Assembly: GCA_050014395.1 (NCBI GenBank)
Contig: JBEKDK010000019.1
Coordinates: 10,972-74,971 of the forward strand
Reading direction: 5' to 3'
DNA: 64,000 bases
DNA from: DASPOJ01 sp050014395
GTDB taxonomy: Bacteria; Acidobacteriota; Terriglobia; Acidiferrales; UBA7541
In this document: one piece after another, positions 42,354 through 49,694 of the stretch
Layout: every line of letters starts with the position of its first letter
How positions within the stretch are numbered: position 1 is the first letter of the stretch
The notes under the pieces: model-generated
What the model was told of the DNA's origin: nothing
Database searches by the model: none
Seen by the model: the letters and a program-made list of their open reading frames with translations, nothing else
Translations under genes and position numbers: made by a program

Positions 42354-44666
42354 ATGGCTGAACTCGTCCCAGTCCCACTGCCGCTGCTGTTGCGGCGAGC
42401 GTTCCTCGAATACCAGCGCGAAGGAAAGATCTTTGACTTGCCCAAGTCCCAGTTCTTTCGCGGGCTTCGCGGCATAGATACGTCCGTTCATTTCCACGGT
42501 GAACGCGCCTCCACACCGGTGGGCCCGGCTGCGGGACCGCACGATCAACTCGCGCAGAACATCGTGCTCTCCTGGCTGGCGAGCTCGCGCATCATCGAAC
42601 TGAAAACGGTACAAATCCTGGACGAGCTGAAAATCCCACGGCCGTGCATCGACGTCGCCAACGTCGGCTACAACGTGGAGTGGTCGCAGGAGCTGAAGCT
42701 CGAACAATCGCTGCGTGAATATGTGGGCGCCGCGATGTTCATCGAAATCCTGAAAGCCTCGAAGCTGCTCGGCGAGGATTTTTGCCCGGGCTCGACCGAC
42801 ACGATCTTCGATATGAGCGTGGGCTACAGTCTCGAAGGCATCCGCTCGGCGCGCGTGCGGGCGTGGATTGCGGCGATGAAGGATGCATCCGCGATCGTGG
42901 ATGAATTGCGCGGCGGGCTCACCGGCGAATGGGCGCGCTATCGCGAGCTGCCGTTCCCCACGCGCATCAGCGACACCATCACGCTTTCCACGTTCCATGG
43001 ATGCCCCGCCGAGGAAATCGAAGGCATCGTCAACTTCCTGCTGACCGAGATGGACGTGCACGTTTGCATCAAGCTGAATCCAACGCTGCTCGGCCACGAG
43101 ATGGTCGCGCATTTGCTGCATGACGTGATGGGCTATCACGAAATTGAAGTCGCAGCGGAGGCGTTTGCGAAGGATCTGCAATTTAGCCAAGCGATGGAGA
43201 TCATCCCGCGCCTGGACCGTCTGGCGCGCGCGCGCGGAAAACGCATGGCGGTGAAGTGCAGCAACACGCTGGTGGTTAAAAATCGCGGCGTGTTCTTCAG
43301 CGACGATGACATGTACATGTCCGGGCCGCCGCTGCATGTGATCACGATGAACCTCGTCAAGAAACTGCGCGAGCACCTGGGCGCGCAAATTCCCATTTCT
43401 TTTTCCGCCGGCGTGGATGCCCACAATTTTGGGAACCTGGTCGCCATGAACCTTGTTCCCGTTACGACGTGCACTGACTTGCTGCGCCCCGGCGGCTATG
43501 GCCGGCTGAGCCGATACCTCGACAACCTCGGCGCGAAAATGCACGAGCTGGGCGTCACGCGCATCCCGGATTTCGTCGTGCGCTATGGTGGAAACGCCGA
43601 GGTGGCAATCGAGCAGGTGATCCGCGGAGTACTCGAAGAAGCGGACCGCGTCACTTCCGGAGCCACCGCGATCTCGACGCGCGCCGAAGAGTTCTTCGCA
43701 GACACCGTGCGGGGCAAATTGACGCAGTGCCTTGCCGCACCGGGAATTTCGCTCGGATCGGTTTGCGCCGCGCTGGCGCAAGATTTTGAACGAACGCTCG
43801 CTGCGGACCTGCCTGCTGCGGCGGCCGATGCGCTGCGGTCGCGCTTGGCGGGGATCGAGCAGGAACTGGTGGAGACTGCCGGGCTGCTGAACACGCCGGG
43901 GCTTGTCGATCAGGCCACCGGCGATCCGCGCTATCGCTGGGAGCGCAACAAAGGCGTGCCGCGAAAAATCGGCTCGCACCTGTGGTTCTACGACTGCATC
44001 AACTGTGACAAATGTGTTCCGGACTGCCCGAACGATGCGAATTTCGTGTACGAAACCGAGCCCGCTGAAATCGCGTACTCCAATTACCTGCTGACGCGCG
44101 ATTCCCGCGCGACGCCAACGCCCGGCGGCGTTTTCAAAGTGGGCAAGGCACATCAGTTGGGGAATTACGCGGATGCCTGCAACGAATGTGGCAATTGCGA
44201 CGTATTCTGCCCGGAGGATGGCGGGCCATACCTGGAAAAGCCGCGGTTTTTTAGCAGCCTCGAAACCTACCGCAGGTACGCCGGCAGCAGCGGCTTCTAC
44301 ATTTCATATGTGGGACCGCGCAGCGCGATCTACGGAACGATCCAAGGGCGTAGCTACACGCTGCGCCTTGATCCGGCGACTGACCGCGCGTGGTTCGATG
44401 ACGGAGGAGCCGAGGCCGAATTCGTGTTGAGCACAGACAAACTTTTGAGCTGGAAATTGAACTTTATTTCGGACGCGGCGGATGGCGCAGCCGGCGGCGA
44501 TGCGTCCGGCCGCACGCTGGAGATGCTGCCCTATCATCAATTGAAACTTTTGGCCCGCGCCGTTTCCGATCCGCGCCACGTCCATTACGCCAACGTCGCG
44601 GGGCTCGCCGATCCGGAACCGGACGTTTCCGCAAGCGTCCGCAGCCCTGCGAAGCGAACCGATTAA
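42354..44666 (+). CDS. ygfK: YgfK-like oxidoreductase lacking the FAD/NAD(P) domain
   Basis: 770 residues. Residues about 1-405 match the dihydroorotate dehydrogenase-like TIM-barrel half of YgfK (TPVGPAAGPHDQLAQN, RIIELKTVQILDELKI, LSTFHGCPAEEIE, IKLNPTLLG, TDLLRPGGYGRLS). A helical linker runs to about 540. A ferredoxin part follows with two [4Fe-4S] motifs, CINCDKCVPDC (about 548) and CNECGNCDVFC (about 608), and then a C-terminal domain of about 140 residues. E. coli YgfK is about 1030 residues and carries a GxGxxG flavin/NAD(P)-binding module between barrel and ferredoxin; no such motif is present here. The enzyme is thought to reduce the purine ring; the electron donor would have to be ferredoxin or a separate protein. 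Confidence 0.88.
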   Translation: MAELVPVPLPLLLRRAFLEYQREGKIFDLPKSQFFRGLRGIDTSVHFHGERASTPVGPAAGPHDQLAQNIVLSWLASSRIIELKTVQILDELKIPRPCIDVANVGYNVEWSQELKLEQSLREYVGAAMFIEILKASKLLGEDFCPGSTDTIFDMSVGYSLEGIRSARVRAWIAAMKDASAIVDELRGGLTGEWARYRELPFPTRISDTITLSTFHGCPAEEIEGIVNFLLTEMDVHVCIKLNPTLLGHEMVAHLLHDVMGYHEIEVAAEAFAKDLQFSQAMEIIPRLDRLARARGKRMAVKCSNTLVVKNRGVFFSDDDMYMSGPPLHVITMNLVKKLREHLGAQIPISFSAGVDAHNFGNLVAMNLVPVTTCTDLLRPGGYGRLSRYLDNLGAKMHELGVTRIPDFVVRYGGNAEVAIEQVIRGVLEEADRVTSGATAISTRAEEFFADTVRGKLTQCLAAPGISLGSVCAALAQDFERTLAADLPAAAADALRSRLAGIEQELVETAGLLNTPGLVDQATGDPRYRWERNKGVPRKIGSHLWFYDCINCDKCVPDCPNDANFVYETEPAEIAYSNYLLTRDSRATPTPGGVFKVGKAHQLGNYADACNECGNCDVFCPEDGGPYLEKPRFFSSLETYRRYAGSSGFYISYVGPRSAIYGTIQGRSYTLRLDPATDRAWFDDGGAEAEFVLSTDKLLSWKLNFISDAADGAAGGDASGRTLEMLPYHQLKLLARAVSDPRHVHYANVAGLADPEPDVSASVRSPAKRTD

Positions 44667-44675
44667 GGAGCACCG

Positions 44676-45716
44676 GTGCCCACAAAGAAATCAGCAAGAA
44701 CGAAGAAGGCGCTTTTCCATGGCAAGGACTACATCACCACGCAGGAATGGTCCGGCGCGGAAATTGAAGCGCTGCTCGGCGTTTCCGCCGACCTGAAACG
44801 CAAATTCCATAAAGGAATTCCGCACCGTTATCTGCCGGACAAAACGATCTTTCTGATGTTTTTCGATAAGTCTACGCGCACGCGGAATTCTTTCGAGGCC
44901 GGCATCACGCAACTCGGCGGCCATGGGAATTTTCTCACCGCGGACGTCATGCAGGTCTCACACGGAGAGAGCGCCAAGGATACCGGCATCATCCTTTCGC
45001 GTTACGGCCACGCGATCGCTATCCGCCACGACCTGATCCCCGGCGAGGGCAATGCCTACATGCGCGAAGTGGCGCGCTGGGCCGATGTGCCGGTGATCAA
45101 CATGCAATGCGACGTGGACCATCCCTGCCAAACACTGGCGGACTTGATGACCATCCGCGAGAAATTCGGAAACAATTTGCGCGGGCGCAAAGTCGCCGTG
45201 AGCTGGGCGTACGCGCCGAGCTATGCGAAACCGCTTTCGGTGCCGCAGGGCCTGATCATGTTGCTGCCGCGCTTCGGCATGGACGTGACGCTGGCGCATC
45301 CGCCGGAATATTTCCTGATGCCCGAAACGCTGGAGGCCGCGCGGCGCAATGCCGACGCCGTCGGCGTGCATTTCAAAGTCGCCAACACGATGGAGGAAGC
45401 CTTCCGCGGCGCGGACGTGGTGATTCCGAAAAGCTGGGGCTGCCTGGATACCATGGGGCAGAAACCCGAAGAATCTTTGCGCATCGCCACGCAGTATCGC
45501 CACTGGATTTGCGACGCGGCGAAAATGAAACTCGCGAAGCGCGAAGCGCTTTATATGCATCCGCTGCCGGCCGATCGCGGCAATGAAGTGACGGATGAAG
45601 TGATCGACGGCCCGCAATCGGTGGTCTACGACGAAGCCGAAAATCGCCTGCACACGGCGAAAGCCATCATGGCCCTGACGATGAGCCAGAAAGAAATCGT
45701 GTACTCAACTCGCTAG
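44676..45716 (+). CDS. ygeW: YgeW-type carbamoyltransferase
   Basis: 346 residues from the GTG at 44676, with AAGGAG nine bases upstream. Carbamoyl-phosphate site residues lie in DKSTRTRNSFE, and HPCQTLADLM (about 150) and HPLPADRGNE (about 291) complete the aspartate/ornithine carbamoyltransferase fold. The wording around these motifs matches YgeW, a knotted carbamoyltransferase whose natural substrate is tied to purine breakdown rather than arginine or pyrimidine synthesis. It would transfer a carbamoyl group from the ring-opened intermediate to phosphate, giving carbamoyl phosphate for the kinase encoded next. The N-terminal KKSARTKKA is basic and probably disordered. Confidence 0.93.
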   Translation: MPTKKSARTKKALFHGKDYITTQEWSGAEIEALLGVSADLKRKFHKGIPHRYLPDKTIFLMFFDKSTRTRNSFEAGITQLGGHGNFLTADVMQVSHGESAKDTGIILSRYGHAIAIRHDLIPGEGNAYMREVARWADVPVINMQCDVDHPCQTLADLMTIREKFGNNLRGRKVAVSWAYAPSYAKPLSVPQGLIMLLPRFGMDVTLAHPPEYFLMPETLEAARRNADAVGVHFKVANTMEEAFRGADVVIPKSWGCLDTMGQKPEESLRIATQYRHWICDAAKMKLAKREALYMHPLPADRGNEVTDEVIDGPQSVVYDEAENRLHTAKAIMALTMSQKEIVYSTR

Positions 45717-45774
45717 TTCGACGAGCTAAGGGGAGTCTCGACGCAGTTCGCGTTCTCGCGCGCGGTGAAATCAT

Positions 45775-46794
45775 ATGGCAAAGACTCTCATCATCGCACT
45801 CGGCGGCAACGCCATCACCCTGCCGAACGAGCCGGGAGTGATCTCCGCGCAATTCGCGCATACCGCTGAAACGCTTCGGCACCTTTTGCCTGTTCTGCGT
45901 TCCGACGACCGAATCGTGATCACGCACGGCAACGGGCCGCAGATCGGCAACATACTGCTGCGCGTCGAAGCCGGCGAGACCGCGCCCAATCCTGTGCCAC
46001 ATCTTCCGCTGGACACATGTGCGGCGGATTGCCAGGGCGGCATGGGCTACATGATTCAGCGTCTGGCCAGCGAAATTCTCCGCAACGATGCATCGGGGGC
46101 GCATCGCCCGCGCAGTGTGGTTACCATCATCACGCAAGTCGTCGTGGACAAAAATCATCCCGACTTCCAGCATCCGAGCAAGCCGATCGGGCCGTTCTAC
46201 GGCGCCGAACAGGTCGATCGGATTCGCCGCGACAAACCGCATTGGATCATCCACGAAATTGAGCCCGGACGTTTTCGCCGCGTCGTGCCCTCGCCGCGGC
46301 CGCTCGATATCGTGGAAAAGAACGCCATTGCGGAACTCTGCGAAACCGGCGCGATCGTGGTCGCCTGCGGCGGAGGCGGAATTCCGGTGGCGTGGGAGGG
46401 CGGTCACCTTGTCGGCGTCGAAGCGGTGATCGACAAAGACCGCGCATCGAGCCTGCTGGCCACGCAGATTGGCGCGCACAAATTGATCATTGTCACTTCG
46501 GTGCCGCAGGCCGCGATTCGTTACCGCAAGCCGGACCAGCAATGGTTGGGCACGCTAACTCTGGCCGAGGCGCGCCGCTATCTCGATGCCGGAGAATTCC
46601 CGCCGGGCACGATGGGGCCAAAAATCGAGTCGGCGATCGATTTCATCGAGCAGGGCGGCGAGGAATGCATCATCACTTCGACCGAGCATGTGACGCGCGC
46701 GCTGGAAGGCGAAGGCGGCACACGAATCTCAGGCTTCTGGGCCGGGGGGCAACTAATGTTTCCTCCCGCCGTGCAGGTCACGCGCAAATCATGA
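45775..46794 (+). CDS. arcC: carbamate kinase
   Basis: 339 residues. N-terminal KTLIIALGGNAI, the HGNGPQIGN loop, VVACGGGGIPV and VEAVIDKDRASSLLA are carbamate kinase signatures. The enzyme turns carbamoyl phosphate and ADP into ATP, CO2 and ammonia. Coming right after YgeW, it would harvest ATP from purine breakdown, as in other clusters of this type (YqeA/ArcC). It is separated from YgeW by 58 bases and overlaps the next gene by four bases (ATGA). Length is normal for the family. Confidence 0.95.
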   Translation: MAKTLIIALGGNAITLPNEPGVISAQFAHTAETLRHLLPVLRSDDRIVITHGNGPQIGNILLRVEAGETAPNPVPHLPLDTCAADCQGGMGYMIQRLASEILRNDASGAHRPRSVVTIITQVVVDKNHPDFQHPSKPIGPFYGAEQVDRIRRDKPHWIIHEIEPGRFRRVVPSPRPLDIVEKNAIAELCETGAIVVACGGGGIPVAWEGGHLVGVEAVIDKDRASSLLATQIGAHKLIIVTSVPQAAIRYRKPDQQWLGTLTLAEARRYLDAGEFPPGTMGPKIESAIDFIEQGGEECIITSTEHVTRALEGEGGTRISGFWAGGQLMFPPAVQVTRKS

Positions 46795-48122
46795 TCATCC
46801 AAAACGCTCGCGTGCTCACCTTCGATGCCGCGAATCGCGTGCTCGACAGCGGCGTCGTGGTGATTCGCGACGACGGCACAATCGGCGGTGTGTACGAAGC
46901 AGAGGCCGCGCCGCGCGTGGCGCCGGGAGAAGAAATCTTAGACGCGCGCGGCAAGCTGCTGATGCCCGCGCTGATCAATTGCCACACGCATCTTTACAGC
47001 ACGCTGGCACGCGGCCTCGCGCTGCCCGGGCGCGCGCCCAAGAATTTTCTAGAGATTCTGAAGAAGCTCTGGTGGCGCCTTGACCGCGCGCTGGACGAAG
47101 AAGACGTCTATCAAAGCGCGATGGTCGGATTGATTGACGCGGCAAAGTGTGGCGTAGGAACCTTGGTGGATCATCACTCAAGCCCCAATGCTTGCCCCGG
47201 CAGCCTGGATCTGATCGAGCAAGCGTTTCGCGACGTCGGCTTGCGCGGCGTGCTCTGCTATGAGACGACCGACCGCAACGGCGCCGCACGCGCGCAGGAA
47301 GGCTTGCAAGAAAATGTGCGTTTCCTCGAGCGCCTTCGATCGCAGCCGAGCGATGGCCTCGTCGCCGGAAGTTTTGGCTTGCATGCTTCGTTCACGCTCA
47401 GCGACCGCACGTTGCGCGCGTGCGTCGAAGCGGCGCGCTCGCTGCGCGCCGGCTTCCACGTGCACGCCGCCGAAGACCTTTGCGACGTTGTCCAGGCCCG
47501 GCAGCGCTTCCACAAATCTCCGCTGCGGCGGCTCCTCGATCTAGGCGTGCTCGATGAACGCGCATTGGCAGCGCATTGCGTCCACGTGAATGCCGGCGAC
47601 ATCGCGCAACTGGCGCGGCATCGCATCAACGTCGTCCACAATCCGCAATCGAACTGCAACAACGCGGTTGGCTCCTCGAAATTGCTCGAGATGATCGAAC
47701 GCGGCGTGCTCGTCGGTCTCGGCTCCGACGGCTATACGCCGCGCATGTGGGAAGAGTTCAAGACCGCGCTGCACGTGCAAAAGCTGCGCCGCGGCGATCC
47801 ACGCGTGGGCCATGCCGAGGCCTATGCCGCGGCGTTGCTGAACAACCGCACGATTGCGCAAAAACTGTGGGGATGGAAACTCGGCCGGATTGAAGCTGGC
47901 GCGCAAGCGGATCTGATACTGGTGGATTACTACCCGCCCACGCCGCTCCGCAGCGAAAATATTTTTGGCCACATCCTGTTCGGCATCGCCAACGCGCCGA
48001 TCGATTCCTTGCTGGTGCGCGGGCGTTACGTTGTCCGCGGTAAGGAATGCGTCACCGTGGACGAGCGCGCCGTGGCCGAAAAGGCGGCAAAGCAAGCGCG
48101 CGCGCTTTGGGAACGGTTCTGA
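46791..48122 (+). CDS. ssnA: SsnA-type amidohydrolase
   Basis: 443 residues from the ATG at 46791, which overlaps the kinase stop; the open frame extends into the kinase gene to 46392, but that part is a shadow. Metal-dependent amidohydrolase features: INCHTHLYST near residue 63, HVHAAEDLCD near 225, AAHCVHVN near 262 and GLGSDGYTP near 309. The sequence groups with SsnA, a putative aminohydrolase of Yge/Ygf purine clusters, rather than with the 8-oxoguanine deaminase at 35840, which it resembles only in the fold. It may act on an opened ring or an amino-substituted purine. A further reading of function is not possible from sequence alone. Confidence 0.9.
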   Translation: MIIQNARVLTFDAANRVLDSGVVVIRDDGTIGGVYEAEAAPRVAPGEEILDARGKLLMPALINCHTHLYSTLARGLALPGRAPKNFLEILKKLWWRLDRALDEEDVYQSAMVGLIDAAKCGVGTLVDHHSSPNACPGSLDLIEQAFRDVGLRGVLCYETTDRNGAARAQEGLQENVRFLERLRSQPSDGLVAGSFGLHASFTLSDRTLRACVEAARSLRAGFHVHAAEDLCDVVQARQRFHKSPLRRLLDLGVLDERALAAHCVHVNAGDIAQLARHRINVVHNPQSNCNNAVGSSKLLEMIERGVLVGLGSDGYTPRMWEEFKTALHVQKLRRGDPRVGHAEAYAAALLNNRTIAQKLWGWKLGRIEAGAQADLILVDYYPPTPLRSENIFGHILFGIANAPIDSLLVRGRYVVRGKECVTVDERAVAEKAAKQARALWERF

Positions 48123-48165
48123 TGCGCCCCATCGTGTTGCGCGAATTCGATCATTGGAGAGAGAA

Positions 48166-49527
48166 ATGAAGGCCACCATTCCGGGTCCCACCTATCGCGA
48201 GATGCTGCACCCGGAGAGCTTGCTGGCGGCGTTGCGCACGACGGCGCTGGCTGCCCGTGCGCACGAACTCGATCCCGCCAATCTGTTTAACATCACATGG
48301 CGCGCGCCCAACGGCGGGATTCGGCACGTCGTGCTGCCCAAGGAACTCACCGGCGTGGAAGCCAACATCATCGTGATGATCGGCCACGATTTTCCGTCGG
48401 GAAGCCACAAAGTCGGGCCCGCCTACGCCACGTTGATGGAAGGCGAACTGGCCGGCGAGATCGCAGTCGGCGAAAACACAATCGTTGGCCCGTCCACTGG
48501 AAATTTCGGTATCGGCACGGCGTACATCTCTCGCCTGAAGGGCTATCCGGCGATCGTGATCATGCCCGAGCACATGAGCGCGGAGCGCTACGAGAGGATT
48601 CGGCAATACGGCGGCGAGTTGGATCTGACCCCGGGCTCGGAAAGCGACGTCATCCTGGTGCTCGAGCGCACCGAGCATTACAAAAAAGATCCGCGCTACA
48701 AAATTCTGGCGCAGTTCGAGCTGCTGCCCAATTATCGCTTCCATCGCTACGTAACCGGCGGCAGCGCGCTGGAAGTGGCCGCACAGTACGGCAACGGCCG
48801 CGTGGCGACCTTTGCTTCCGCACCCGGATCGGCGGGCACAATCGCCGCCGCCGACGAGATCAAATCGCGTTTCCCCGATTGCATTGTGGCCGCGCTCGAA
48901 CCCCGCGAATGCTCAACGCTATTCGACAATAGCCAGGGCACCCACCGGATCGAAGGCATCGGCGACAAAATGGTCACGCTGATCCACAACGTGCTGACGA
49001 CGGATTACGTGGTGCTGATTCACGACGATGACTGCGTCAAAGGACTCGAACTCCTGGAGCAACGCCAGCCGCTGGCCGAAAAAATCCTGCGTTTGCCGCC
49101 CGGCTCTCTTCGGCAATTTCGAGGACTCTTCGGCATCTCGAGCATCTGCAACATCCTTGGAGCGATTCGCATGGCCCGCCATCTGGGCCTCGGACCAGAC
49201 GATAATGTGGTGACCATCGCGACGGATGGTTTCGACCGGTACCCCTCCGTGCTTGCGGACCTCGCCCAGCGCGAAGCGCCGCTCGACGAGAAGAAACTCG
49301 GCGATTGGTGCGAGTCAATTTTCCGCGGCGGTGACGCGCGGGAAATTCTGGACGTCCGCCCGCGCGAACAGAAGGAGCGCCTCTTCCGCTACAAAGAAGA
49401 GACCTGGACCAAGTTCCGCTATTCCCACGCCTACTTGGAGAAGATGAAATCGCAATCGTTCTGGGATGCGGAAGCCGCAAAGGTTGCGGAAGTCGATTCC
49501 GCCTTGACCCAGACCCGCAAGCTATAG
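48166..49527 (+). CDS. PLP-dependent enzyme at the end of the purine operon
   Basis: 453 residues from the ATG at 48166 with GGAGAGAG upstream; the open frame starts at 47965 but overlaps ssnA. Fold-type II PLP enzyme (cysteine synthase/threonine dehydratase superfamily). K82 in PSGSHKVGPAY is the likely Schiff-base lysine, and PSTGNFGIGTAYIS binds the phosphate. It lacks the features I recall for diaminopropionate ammonia-lyase (YgeX), which normally sits in these clusters, but it holds the corresponding position. I infer that it may handle the same amino-acid intermediate; that is unproven. The C-terminal part (residues about 300-450) is long for this superfamily and rich in charged helix. 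A bidirectional terminator follows. Confidence 0.75.
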   Translation: MKATIPGPTYREMLHPESLLAALRTTALAARAHELDPANLFNITWRAPNGGIRHVVLPKELTGVEANIIVMIGHDFPSGSHKVGPAYATLMEGELAGEIAVGENTIVGPSTGNFGIGTAYISRLKGYPAIVIMPEHMSAERYERIRQYGGELDLTPGSESDVILVLERTEHYKKDPRYKILAQFELLPNYRFHRYVTGGSALEVAAQYGNGRVATFASAPGSAGTIAAADEIKSRFPDCIVAALEPRECSTLFDNSQGTHRIEGIGDKMVTLIHNVLTTDYVVLIHDDDCVKGLELLEQRQPLAEKILRLPPGSLRQFRGLFGISSICNILGAIRMARHLGLGPDDNVVTIATDGFDRYPSVLADLAQREAPLDEKKLGDWCESIFRGGDAREILDVRPREQKERLFRYKEETWTKFRYSHAYLEKMKSQSFWDAEAAKVAEVDSALTQTRKL

Positions 49528-49586
49528 CTGTCAAATCCACTCGAACCTGTCGGGAAAACTGCGCCAGCCAACAGCGCCAGAAAAGA

Positions 49587-49619
49587 AAAGAGCCCTGACC
49601 TTTGCGGTCAGGGCTCTTT
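49587..49619. terminator. bidirectional intrinsic terminator
   Basis: AAAGAGCCCTGACC (49587-49600) and GGTCAGGGCTCTTT (49606-49619) form a perfect 14-bp stem with a TTTGC loop. T-rich sequence follows on the plus strand (GGTTTTCGTTTG), and A-rich sequence precedes it, giving a T-run for the minus strand. It separates the purine operon from the convergent TonB-dependent receptor gene. Confidence 0.9.
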
Positions 49620-49694
49620 GGTTTTCGTTTGTATTTTCCCGGCCCGTGAGATTAACGACTCCCAAGCCGCGGGTTATCGCAGGTTCGCGTTCCG

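Noticed and set aside
41931..44153. 740-codon open frame on the minus strand over ygeY/ygfK
   Set aside because: Shadow of high-GC genes: product is rich in Arg/His/Ala, matches no family pattern, while the plus-strand genes have clear motifs and ribosome binding sites.
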